Origin: Pseudomonas paralactis
Lineage (GTDB): Bacteria > Pseudomonadota > Gammaproteobacteria > Pseudomonadales > Pseudomonadaceae
Assembly (NCBI RefSeq): GCF_001439735.1
Contig: NZ_JYLN01000012.1
Coordinates: 39,706-103,705 of the forward strand
DNA length: 64,000 nucleotides
Reading direction: 5' to 3'
Shown: piece after piece, positions 17,158-24,739 of the stretch
Numbering within the stretch: the stretch's first letter is position 1
How the letters are laid out: each line of letters begins with the position of its first letter
The notes under the pieces: model-generated
What the model was told of the DNA's origin: nothing
Seen by the model: only the letters and a program-made list of their open reading frames with translations
The model's database searches: none
Made by a program: the position numbers and the translations under genes

Positions 17158-19145
17158 TGACCTTCACGGCAGCATTCGCACAGGGGGAAAAAGTCCGCAC
17201 CCAGTTTTTTAGCCAAATCCATGATGACGCCTTGCGCTGCAGATATTTGCGCGTCGGCAACTGGCGAGGGCGTTGTCGAGCGCATTGCGCAAGGTGCACC
17301 GCCCAGGGTGATGGGCCGGCTGCTGAAAATACCGCTGGCCTGAATCAGCAGGTGCTCTCCGCCCGCCTTCAGGCTCAGTTGCGCACCCGCATCGATCACC
17401 AGGTTGGCACCCGCCTTGAGATGAACCTGTTGCCCGGCTTCGATCACCAGGGTCTGAGCAACACGGGTGAGGCTATCGCCCTGTACGTCGAGGTGGTCGT
17501 GCGCCTCCAGCACTACCTTGCGAGCACCGAGAACGTGGCGACGCTCCTCACTTTCCAAGCGAACCGTACTGGCTCCACGAATGACTTCATGCCGTTCCCC
17601 TGCCACTTCCAGGCGGCTGTCATGCCCCACCTGTTGTTCCAGATCACGCTGGGCACGCAGATAGATGAGTTCTTCGCCACGGCGGTCTTCAAGGTGCAGC
17701 TCGTTCCCACCGCCACCGCCTGGGGAGCTGCGGCTGCGCAGTACGGTGCGTGTCTTGTGTTGCGGCAAAGGGTAGGCCGGCAAGTGCAACGCATTGGGCA
17801 GGCAGCCGTTGACCAAAGGTTGGTCCGGGTCGCCTTCCAGAAAGCTCACCAGCACTTCCATGCCTACCCGGGGAATGATCAGGGCGCCAAACCCGTCACC
17901 GGCCCAACCCGACGCTACCCGCAGCCAACAGCTGCTCGTATCGTCGTTTTTGTCCAGGCGATCCCAGTGAAAGCGCACCTTCACCCGGCCATAGACATCG
18001 CAATGCACATCCTCACCAGCGGGCCCGGTTACCGTTGCGGTCTGGCTGCTACTGATCGTCGGTTTGGGGTGCTTGAGAGCGGGGCGATGCACTGCGCGCC
18101 AAGGCGTTGCAGTGAATCGGTTGCGATAGCCCTGAAACCCGGCGGCTTCGAATGCCGACTCCTCCAATACCTGCGGCTGGTAGCCCTCATGACGCACCGA
18201 TGTCAGCAGCCATAAGTCATTGCAGGCTGGATCCGGGTGCCCGCACAGTTCAAGAAAATGACCACTGCGTAACGCGGGTTGATCGCTTTTGCCCAACACC
18301 CGATGACGATCACGCTGATGGCGCTCCAGGCCACGTCGCGCCAGTTGCGCTCCCCGGGCACGGCCAGTGAAACCACCGGGGTATTCATAGTCGTCCCAGG
18401 GCTCTGCCGCTTCAGCACCGGCCTGTTCTTGCAGGCGAAACGAAGGATGCTCAAAGTCATAGTCTCGACGTACGGTTCGCTGACTGCGTGTTTGCAAACG
18501 CCGGTCGAAGCGCTGGACCACCCGGGCCTCGAGCACCGGATCAGCCGACGAACAATAACGCTGCACCGCCAGCCGTCGAAATACTGTTTGATCATCACCG
18601 AATACCAACAAATGGTTATCCACGCTGTGGCGAAAGTGGTAGTGAATACCCTCTTCCTCACACAGCCGCTGGATAAAGTGCAGGTCCGATTCCATGTACT
18701 GCACGCAAAAAACTCGCGGCGGGTACACCACGGGGCCGAGTTCGAAGGCATAGGCATCGGCGAGGATCCCGTGGTGCTCAAGGACTGTTGCAATGATCTG
18801 CGGCACGCTGCGTTGCTGGAATATCCGCTGGTCGCGACGATGGGCAAGACAGGCCAGGCGCGGGGCGAGGGTCAGGTGATAACGGGTGAGCCGCACGCCG
18901 GGATCATCTCGACCGATGGCGTAGACCTGCCCATGCAGGCCCTGATCCGCTTCGCCAAAGTCCAGATAGGCGGGTTGATGAAGCAGCGTCTCCAAATCGA
19001 AAGAAGGGTCTTCGCTGACCAATTGCACATGTATGAAGTAAGGCTGATCAAGGGCTTCAGTGCCTTTGAATGCCACTACCTGAAAGTCTGTGATTATGCC
19101 TGGAAGAACTAATTTGAAACGTGACGAAACAAACGCGTTAACCAT
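17130..19145 (-). CDS. vgrG: type VI secretion tip protein VgrG (TssI)
   Basis: 671 residues. The N-terminal gp27-like domain (FIHVQLVSEDPSFDLE..., PRVFCVQYMESDLHFIQRLCEEEGIHYHF), gp5 OB-fold (DVYGRVKVRFHWD ... SSCWLRVASGWAG ... PRVGMEVLVSFLEGDPDQP) and DUF2345/beta-helix needle (about 480-600) are all present. A C-terminal tail of about 60 residues follows, ending with the cysteine cluster FFPLCECCREGQC; this may be the adaptor docking site. No T6SS structural genes are nearby, so this is an orphan vgrG island. Weak ribosome site AAGGG just before the ATG. Confidence 0.93.
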   Translation of the reverse strand: MVNAFVSSRFKLVLPGIITDFQVVAFKGTEALDQPYFIHVQLVSEDPSFDLETLLHQPAYLDFGEADQGLHGQVYAIGRDDPGVRLTRYHLTLAPRLACLAHRRDQRIFQQRSVPQIIATVLEHHGILADAYAFELGPVVYPPRVFCVQYMESDLHFIQRLCEEEGIHYHFRHSVDNHLLVFGDDQTVFRRLAVQRYCSSADPVLEARVVQRFDRRLQTRSQRTVRRDYDFEHPSFRLQEQAGAEAAEPWDDYEYPGGFTGRARGAQLARRGLERHQRDRHRVLGKSDQPALRSGHFLELCGHPDPACNDLWLLTSVRHEGYQPQVLEESAFEAAGFQGYRNRFTATPWRAVHRPALKHPKPTISSSQTATVTGPAGEDVHCDVYGRVKVRFHWDRLDKNDDTSSCWLRVASGWAGDGFGALIIPRVGMEVLVSFLEGDPDQPLVNGCLPNALHLPAYPLPQHKTRTVLRSRSSPGGGGGNELHLEDRRGEELIYLRAQRDLEQQVGHDSRLEVAGERHEVIRGASTVRLESEERRHVLGARKVVLEAHDHLDVQGDSLTRVAQTLVIEAGQQVHLKAGANLVIDAGAQLSLKAGGEHLLIQASGIFSSRPITLGGAPCAMRSTTPSPVADAQISAAQGVIMDLAKKLGADFFPLCECCREGQCDMAGRAA

Positions 19146-19444
19146 CCCTTGTTACCCGCAATCAATTTTTCAACTGAACGACTCTCCCTCGCCAATACCG
19201 GGTGGATTGCGAAAAAAAGCACCTGAACACGCTAAAGCTTAGCGATTTCATGCGCTTTTCGGCCTTTTCCAAATAAAACAGAAGTTTCGTACATCGAGGA
19301 TGGAAGTGTCGCTTATCAAGCAGGACATACAGCCAATAAGGTATCTAAGAACAACAAGAAAATTCTTACGCGAGTTTATATCTGCATCGCTAAGTTCCAA
19401 GGAAACAGCTGACAACTATGCAAGCTGGCAGTCGACTTCCTCAT
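19146..19444. other. intergenic region upstream of vgrG
   Basis: About 300 bases of A/T-rich sequence between vgrG and the DapF-like gene, both on the minus strand. It should hold the vgrG promoter. I see no clear -24/-12 sigma-54 element, no terminator with a T-run and no convincing gene; a 51-codon plus-strand frame (19300-19455) has no proper ribosome site. Confidence 0.5.
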
Positions 19445-20437
19445 TCAGCGTATGAGTCGCGCCGTCCCAAAAAGACTGACTCCCAGCAACTGTCCAGACT
19501 CGGTCTGCAAACGCACTGGTGCCGTGCCACCAGGCATGACCACAGCGACGTTTCCCCCCTCAACCCAACCCGCTTGCCATGCCGCGCACGCCACGGCGCT
19601 GGCGCTGGTACCCGAGGACGCCGTGGGCCCCTCACCTCGCTCAAATACCCGCGCTAGTACCCGATTACCAACGTCCCGAGCCGCCCACTGGAGATTGACC
19701 CCACCGGCACAGGGTTGGCCGGCACCTGCTGGCGGCGCAAAAGCGATAGTCTTCAACTGATTGAACAGTGCCGACTGATGCATCGTGTCATTGTCTGGCA
19801 ATGCCGATACTTGCTCGACCAGCGTCACACAATGAGGATTGCCCACCCGGACGAACTGGCTAACTCCCCATTGCGAATCGATCGACGTCAGTGCCGCCAG
19901 GCGGCTGAATTGGTGACTCCCCACGGACACGGAGCTTACGCCAACCGCACCCACCGCCAGGAGGCCAAAATCAGGTCGCCCCAAGGTCAACCAGAAACCT
20001 GACTCCCGTTCATGCACCGCCGGCTCGACATAAGTGGCTACGGGCGATACTGCATCAGGCTTGTCGTGATATACCCGCAACTCAGTGCTCTGGACCATCA
20101 AGCCCTGGTCGCTCAATGCCTGGGCAAAAATAGTCAGGCCATTACCGCTGCGTTCGGCCAGAGAACCATCGGTATTGATAATCAGCAGATCAAACGGTGA
20201 CTGGTCCTGAAAAGGCCCGACCAACAAACCATCGCAGCGGTGCGCCTTTGCATTGGCCGGACGAGGCAGTGAACCCCAGCCGCATTCGGAGGCAACGGCC
20301 GACGCCGCCCACACTTTGCGCGTAATCGCCGCCGTGCAGGCATTGTCGGGCACATCAATGCCCAGTTCACGTAAATAGGTGGGGCTAACTACCCCATAGA
20401 TATTGCCCCGCGCATCGTAAAATCGGGTCATCACCAC
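19445..20437 (-). CDS. diaminopimelate-epimerase-fold protein lacking both catalytic cysteines
   Basis: 330 residues, two-domain DapF/PhzF-superfamily fold. The DapF signature regions are recognisable but altered. NTDGSLAERSGNG replaces the usual NADG....CGNG, with Ser97 where the catalytic Cys belongs. GEGPTASSGTSASAVA replaces G.GET.ACGTGA.A, with Ser275 in place of the second Cys. NPHCVTLV, a conserved DapF segment, is kept. The protein is longer than DapF (about 275), with extra residues near 40-70. Two-base racemisation by Cys/Cys is therefore impossible; it may be a dehydratase, a one-base enzyme or a binding protein. Start is the GTG at 20437 (AGG five bases upstream) or the ATG at 20431. 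It is divergent from an MFS transporter gene. True DapF must be encoded elsewhere. Confidence 0.8.
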   Translation of the reverse strand: MVMTRFYDARGNIYGVVSPTYLRELGIDVPDNACTAAITRKVWAASAVASECGWGSLPRPANAKAHRCDGLLVGPFQDQSPFDLLIINTDGSLAERSGNGLTIFAQALSDQGLMVQSTELRVYHDKPDAVSPVATYVEPAVHERESGFWLTLGRPDFGLLAVGAVGVSSVSVGSHQFSRLAALTSIDSQWGVSQFVRVGNPHCVTLVEQVSALPDNDTMHQSALFNQLKTIAFAPPAGAGQPCAGGVNLQWAARDVGNRVLARVFERGEGPTASSGTSASAVACAAWQAGWVEGGNVAVVMPGGTAPVRLQTESGQLLGVSLFGTARLIR

Positions 20438-20793
20438 ACCCGCCTGAAATTTTTCATCGGCCCGTCCGTTCAGTTACCTGCTTACCAGACCGGCAGCGTA
20501 TTACAGAACCGCCAACCTGTGGGAAGTGGTCTGGAAGGTGGTAATCCGCCGCAAGAAACCTGGGGTTCAGCCACTCTCACGAAGATTACGCACCTTCCAG
20601 ACCACCTCCTACAGGTTCGATCACTCGTGTGTGGTTATCAGCCGCCAAAGCGTTCCGGCTTTGTGAAAAACAATTGTCGCCATCGGTACTTCCAATCCTG
20701 CACGCGAAGGGAACCCGGCTCGCTCCAAAGGGCCTGATGTGCAAGGATGTCGCGCTGGACATCGCTCGATAAACGCAAAACCAAGGATTTCTC
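20438..20793. other. divergent promoter region between the DapF-like gene and the MFS gene
   Basis: 355 bases. The only clear structure is the inverted repeat at 20525-20607. The remainder presumably holds the two divergent promoters; no well-formed -35/-10 pair stands out. A GGAACC at 20710 is not followed by a CCAC element at hrp-box spacing. Confidence 0.5.
20525..20607. repeat. long imperfect inverted repeat
   Basis: Left arm 20525-20546 and right arm 20584-20607 pair through AGTGGTCTGGAAGGTG and its complement, then GTAATC/GATTAC, with a one to two base slip and a 37-base loop. There is no T-run. It differs in sequence from the REP families elsewhere in the window. Confidence 0.7.
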
Positions 20794-21945
20794 ATGACTG
20801 CCATCCCCACCCCTGCGCCCGTGATCCCCGGGCGGCTGGAGCAGATGTCGACGCGCATCGCTTTCTTTATCGCAGGCTTTGGTATCGCCGCCTGGGCGCC
20901 CCTGGTGCCCTATGCCAAAGCGCGCGCAGATCTGAATGAAGGCACGCTTGGCCTGCTGCTGTTGTGCCTGGGCGTCGGCTCGATCCTCGCGATGCCGGCA
21001 GCCGGCGCCCTGGCATCGCGCTACGGCTGCCGTCGCGTACTCACCGCAGGGACGCTCATGATCTGCCTGGCCCTGCCGATGCTGGCCACGGTCAGCTCGA
21101 TCCCGTTGTTGATCGCTGGCTTGTTCCTGTTTGGCGCGGGCCTGGGCACCGTGGACTCTACCGTCAATCTGCAAGCGGTGATTGTCGAGCGCGCCAGTGG
21201 CAAAACCATGATGTCGGGCTTCCATGGTTTATTCAGCCTGGGAGGGATCGTTGGCGCAGCGGGGGTTGCCGGTTTGCTGGGCCTGGGCCTGTCGCCACTG
21301 CAGGCGACGCTGGTAGTGGTGGTTATCATGGTTGCGGCATTGCTCAAGGCCGCACCGCACCTTTTGCCTTATGGCAGCGAAAGCTCCGGCCCGGCGTTTG
21401 CGGTGCCCCATGGTGTGGTGTTGTTTATTGGGTGCCTGTGTTTCATCGTATTCCTGGCCGAAGGTGCGGTGCTGGATTGGAGTGCTGTATTCCTCAGCGC
21501 TGAACGCGGCCTGGATGAAGCGTACGCAGGCCTTGGCTACGCGGCATTTGCCTTGACCATGACCGCGGGGCGTTTGACCGGTGATGCCATTGTCCGACGC
21601 CTGGGGACTACGCGCGTGATCGTGATCGGGGGCACCTTGGCGTGCGTCGGCCTGCTCATCGCGACGCTATTGCCGGCCTGGCAAACTGCATTACTGGGGT
21701 ACGCATTGGTGGGTGCCGGCTGTTCAAATATCGTGCCGGTGCTGTACACCGCCGTCGGCAAACAGAAGGTCATGCCGGAACATATTGCGGTACCGGCCAT
21801 CACCACGCTCGGTTACGCCGGTATTCTCGCCGGCCCTGCGGTGATCGGCTTTATCGCCCATGGCAGCAGCCTGAGTACCGCCTTTGTATTGATTGCGGTG
21901 TTGCTGGCGGCCGTGGCCATCAGCGGCAAAATCCTCAAGGTATAG
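20794..21945 (+). CDS. MFS transporter, YbjJ/fucose-permease-like
   Basis: 383 residues with 12 hydrophobic segments. The MFS motif between segments 2 and 3 is ALASRYGCRRV, and the repeat copy in the second half is GRLTGDAIVRRLGTTRVI. The early segment AFFIAGFGIAAWAPLVPYAKAR is typical of YbjJ-type transporters, whose substrates are mostly unknown. The ATG at 20794 is preceded by the weak purine stretch AAGGA about nine bases upstream. Being divergent from the DapF-like gene, it could move that protein's substrate or product; this is inference only. Confidence 0.88.
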   Translation: MTAIPTPAPVIPGRLEQMSTRIAFFIAGFGIAAWAPLVPYAKARADLNEGTLGLLLLCLGVGSILAMPAAGALASRYGCRRVLTAGTLMICLALPMLATVSSIPLLIAGLFLFGAGLGTVDSTVNLQAVIVERASGKTMMSGFHGLFSLGGIVGAAGVAGLLGLGLSPLQATLVVVVIMVAALLKAAPHLLPYGSESSGPAFAVPHGVVLFIGCLCFIVFLAEGAVLDWSAVFLSAERGLDEAYAGLGYAAFALTMTAGRLTGDAIVRRLGTTRVIVIGGTLACVGLLIATLLPAWQTALLGYALVGAGCSNIVPVLYTAVGKQKVMPEHIAVPAITTLGYAGILAGPAVIGFIAHGSSLSTAFVLIAVLLAAVAISGKILKV

Positions 21946-21954
21946 GCGCGGCAG

Positions 21955-22860
21955 TCAGCGCGCTTTGCGAGCATCGTCCTGCTCCCGCCAGCGCTCGAGG
22001 CTTTTGTTGCTCAGCCAACCCTCTTTGTAAGTGGGGCCAAACAGTCGCGTGCCATTGGCACGTTCCAAGGAAGGCAGCAAACCAGGGCGCTCTATAACGT
22101 TTTTCGCCGTGTAGACACACCATTCACTGTACTGGGGCCTGGGCATGCCGGTAGATGGGTCCAGTACAGTGCTGCCCTGCTGATCAACTTCGTACGGGTC
22201 CTGCATGACCGCCTTGAGCTTGGCAATCTCAACGTACTGATGTTGTTCGAACAGGAAGGTGCGATCCATCGTCTTGTCTCTCAAGTGTTCAAACTGGCTT
22301 TGCAGCGCTTGCACCACTTGCGCGTTGCCTTGGGTATGAAACGGATCCTGGCTGAATACGCTCGCCGAGCTGTTGCCATGCAACGCCTGGGCTGCCGTGC
22401 TGAGACTGTCACGCGTGATATCGCCGTCGCGGCTGAAGATGGTGTCACTTAACCGCGGACGCTTGAGAATTTCCCTGACGACCTGAATGGCACCATCCAG
22501 TGCCTCGGTTTCACCCAAGGGTTGAGCCGCGATCCGCTGCAATGACATCCAGGTCAAGCGCCCCTCATTAAGGAAGGGGTGCAGCAGACCAAAGGCTTTT
22601 TCAAGAGCCTTTGCCAATTGCTTGTCCGTTGAAGTTGCACCTGGCACGGACCCGCTCGCCCGTTCAGTGGGGAAGTTCTGCAGGTCTCGATGACTTAGAA
22701 CGGATAACGTTCCGCGCGAAAGAATGGGCTTGCCAGAGATGCCTCGCTCAGGCGTGCAAGAAGCTTCCTGCCAGGTGACCGGTGGTAGCGTCGTTGCTTG
22801 CGCGGCTGATCCGCCAAGGGCAAGAGGCCGGCCGGGAGGTAGTACACCCTCGATTTTCAT
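21955..22860 (-). CDS. hrp-box-controlled protein with HrpK-like module, candidate type III effector
   Basis: 301 residues, no signal peptide or membrane segment. After a Pro/Ser/Thr-rich N-terminus (1-75) comes a module (about 77-160) that starts STDKQLAKALEKAF and ends ILKRPRLSDTIFSRDGDITRDSL. The same pattern occurs twice in the protein encoded at 23496-24515. A second, more diverged copy with an insertion appears at about 178-291 (VIERPGLLPSLERANG ... GWLSNKSLERW). The DGDIT and similar loops resemble EF-hands and the repeats of HrpK-type translocator/effector proteins. GGAG lies seven bases before the ATG, and a HrpL-type promoter ends about 98 bases upstream. The role as a type III substrate is inferred from the promoter and the module. 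Confidence 0.65.
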   Translation of the reverse strand: MKIEGVLPPGRPLALGGSAAQATTLPPVTWQEASCTPERGISGKPILSRGTLSVLSHRDLQNFPTERASGSVPGATSTDKQLAKALEKAFGLLHPFLNEGRLTWMSLQRIAAQPLGETEALDGAIQVVREILKRPRLSDTIFSRDGDITRDSLSTAAQALHGNSSASVFSQDPFHTQGNAQVVQALQSQFEHLRDKTMDRTFLFEQHQYVEIAKLKAVMQDPYEVDQQGSTVLDPSTGMPRPQYSEWCVYTAKNVIERPGLLPSLERANGTRLFGPTYKEGWLSNKSLERWREQDDARKAR

Positions 22861-22957
22861 GGATTTTCTCCAACTCTGTTCAGATGCATATCCGCTTGGT
22901 GACCTGTGCCGGAATGACCCAGATCAACGAATGGATTCCACTCGGACAAGCACCTCA

Positions 22958-22985
22958 TATGTGGTTGGAGGGAGACGGCAGTTCC
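22958..22985 (-). promoter_or_regulatory. hrp box (HrpL promoter), GGAACT-N15-CCACATA
   Basis: On the minus strand GGAACT (22985-22980), 15 bases, CCACATA (22964-22958). It fits the HrpL consensus GGAACY-N15/16-CCACNNA in both boxes and spacing. It points to the gene starting at 22860. Confidence 0.75.
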
Positions 22986-23037
22986 GGATGAGCAACGAAT
23001 ACCAATGACAATATGTAAAAGCCCAGGCAAGGCACGA

Positions 23038-23355
23038 TCAACCTGACTTTCGACTACGCCACCACGTCGCCAGACTATTGATCAGCCCGGTGCGTTTCAG
23101 TGAGTCGGCGTGGGCCACTGGAACCTGGCGGTCCGCCAGCATGCCCCGGGAAAAATCATCTGCAACGGGTGCCTGAAACTTCCGCTCGCTGGCAAACGCT
23201 TTCATGCGCCGGGCTTGGGCCACATATTCCTGCGCAGCGGTGGGGATACCTTCTGACACACCGCCCTTCTCGGATATGGCAGGATTTGCTTGCTGGGGGT
23301 TTTGCAAAAGTTCAAGGCGGCAAGGTTGGGAGGAATTAAACGAAGTTGAAGTCAT
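23038..23355 (-). CDS. small hrp-box-controlled protein, candidate type III secreted protein
   Basis: 105 residues from the ATG at 23355, with GAGGG eight bases upstream. The N-terminus MTSTSFNSSQPC is rich in Ser/Thr and has no acidic residue in its first 14 positions, as in Hrp type III export signals. The rest is polar (ISEKGGVSEG, YVAQARRMKAFASERKF) and ends in a basic, Trp-bearing tail WWRSRKSG. No domain recognised. It sits between the two larger HrpK-like genes and has its own HrpL-type promoter at 23417-23444. It could equally be a small chaperone or helper; the export signal argument is weak evidence. Confidence 0.55.
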   Translation of the reverse strand: MTSTSFNSSQPCRLELLQNPQQANPAISEKGGVSEGIPTAAQEYVAQARRMKAFASERKFQAPVADDFSRGMLADRQVPVAHADSLKRTGLINSLATWWRSRKSG

Positions 23356-23416
23356 GTGTTTTCCCTCGGACAAAATGTGAAAAGTGGCGGGCCTATGCAC
23401 CACCGCAGCTATCACC

Positions 23417-23444
23417 TATGTGGCAAATAAGCGTAAGCCGTTCC
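23417..23444 (-). promoter_or_regulatory. hrp box (HrpL promoter), GGAACG-N15-CCACATA
   Basis: GGAACG (23444-23439), 15 bases, CCACATA (23423-23417) on the minus strand, about 62 bases before the start at 23355. One base of the -35 element departs from the usual GGAACC/T. Confidence 0.65.
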
Positions 23445-23495
23445 TTAAATAACGGAATCAGGCGCCGTTCTCGCAGCACAGCGCCTGAAGGTGGG

Positions 23496-24515
23496 TTATT
23501 GGGCCAGTAGGGCCAATGCTTTGCGACGGATCTTTCCGTCACCGTCGGCACTGACGAGGTTATCCATCAGTTTGAGCAGATCACCTCGTTTCATGACTGC
23601 CTGGGCCAATTGGATCAGGTGATCCTTGGCGGCATCGCCCGTGAGCGCCTGACTTGCGAGTTTCTTCAAGTCTCTGAATTTAAGGTTAGGCCCGCCGCTT
23701 CCCGCTTTGAGCTCATCGAAATGCTCAAGCATTTCAGCGGCCAACTCTTTGTCAGTCTTGTACTTGAAGTAGTTATCCCCCTGGATAACCGCGTTCAGAC
23801 TTTTCCAATCAATAAGATCATTCAACGCACCGGTTTGACCGTCCCGGTCAAGCGCCGCCATCAGTTCCGGCCGCCGCAGCAACTCGTTGGCCAAGCGGGT
23901 GTTTTCCCTCATGACCGGATTGGGCGACCATCCTCTTTTCGCCATTGCAAGAATGCTGTCAACACTGATAGACCCAGGGTTGTTTGGGTCTCTAAAGGCA
24001 TTGAAGCTGTCGCGCAATTGCTGCGCCAACTCTTCGTTGCTCTTCAATGAATATTGCGGGTCGGGCCTGCCGGGTGCGACCGGATATGGCCTCCCCCCTG
24101 CGGTAGGGTCGGGGCGCAAAGGTGGATTGCTTGCCCCTGGGTTGGGCCTTGGCGGCGGGTTGCTACAGCCTGGATCAGGTCTTGGTGGCTGCCCACAGCC
24201 GGGATGCATGGGCGGCCGATGCCCCAAGAACCAATGACTGAGCCAGCGCTTGAGTTGGCTCAGTAAGTGACGCAGCCCGGAAGGGTTGTGGTGATGGCCA
24301 AGCACATCAGCAACAGTGGTTGCCGGCTGATGTTGATCGAACACCGGCCCGGCCTTGTTTTGCGCGGACGGGAAGCTCACATGGGCAGCACTCTGATCAT
24401 TGAAAGAAGGCGCAGCAGGTGCCTCGCGGGTGTGCTTGACGACGGCCTTGGCAGTGGCTTGCGAAAGGTCTGGCGTTGGTGAAGCAGAGACGGACGTATC
24501 CATCGATACCGACAT
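23496..24515 (-). CDS. hrp-box-controlled protein with proline-rich linker and two HrpK-like modules, candidate type III effector
   Basis: 339 residues from the ATG at 24515, chosen because GGAGAAACCT precedes it and because the hrp -10 element overlaps the more distal ATG at 24590. The Ser-rich N-terminus (MSVSMDTSVSASPTPD) resembles a type III export signal. About 101-155 is a proline-rich segment with three degenerate PPxRPDP units. Two tandem copies of an approximately 80-residue module follow (about 159-245 and 254-339), each with ELA...L...F, a run of hydrophobic helices and an acidic loop (DRDGQTG, DGDGK). The same module is in the 21955-22860 product. HrpK-family translocator/effector similarity is by eye. 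There is no signal peptide. Confidence 0.68.
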   Translation of the reverse strand: MSVSMDTSVSASPTPDLSQATAKAVVKHTREAPAAPSFNDQSAAHVSFPSAQNKAGPVFDQHQPATTVADVLGHHHNPSGLRHLLSQLKRWLSHWFLGHRPPMHPGCGQPPRPDPGCSNPPPRPNPGASNPPLRPDPTAGGRPYPVAPGRPDPQYSLKSNEELAQQLRDSFNAFRDPNNPGSISVDSILAMAKRGWSPNPVMRENTRLANELLRRPELMAALDRDGQTGALNDLIDWKSLNAVIQGDNYFKYKTDKELAAEMLEHFDELKAGSGGPNLKFRDLKKLASQALTGDAAKDHLIQLAQAVMKRGDLLKLMDNLVSADGDGKIRRKALALLAQ

Positions 24516-24589
24516 AGGTTTCTCCATTACAGTGGGCGCGATTTCAGCTTGTCGCTCCAACGCAGTGTCGAAGCCCATCAGCTTTCCCA

Positions 24590-24617
24590 TGTGTGGTTTT
24601 GTGTCGGAAACAGTTCC
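24590..24617 (-). promoter_or_regulatory. hrp box (HrpL promoter), GGAACT-N15-CCACACA
   Basis: GGAACT (24617-24612), 15 bases, CCACACA (24596-24590) on the minus strand. It lies about 75 bases before the chosen start at 24515 and is the third of three such sites in 1.7 kb. Confidence 0.75.
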
Positions 24618-24691
24618 TGATCCAGCAACAATATGTGCTTTGACGGTGTAGGAAACAGATCAGGCAGGGTCGCGTTACGTCTGGCACAGGT

Positions 24692-24720
24692 AAAAAAAAT
24701 CGCAGCCCCTGGGCTGCGAT
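24692..24720 (-). terminator. intrinsic terminator after the fecA-like gene
   Basis: On the minus strand ATCGCAGCCC - AGG - GGCTGCGA followed by eight T. It stands 20 bases past the stop of the TonB receptor gene and insulates it from the downstream hrp promoter. Confidence 0.9.
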
Positions 24721-24739
24721 GTTTGCCAACAATCGAAGA

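Noticed and set aside
17130..17330. PAAR or toxin domain fused to the VgrG C-terminus
   Set aside because: The tail is only about 60 residues with a Cys cluster and shows no PAAR repeats or catalytic motif.
19300..19455. 51-codon plus-strand frame in the gap upstream of vgrG
   Set aside because: Only GAGG directly touching the ATG, no spacer, no recognisable similarity; overlaps the end of the DapF-like gene.
20710..20750. GGAACC upstream of the MFS gene as a fourth hrp box
   Set aside because: No CCACNNA element occurs 15-17 bases downstream.
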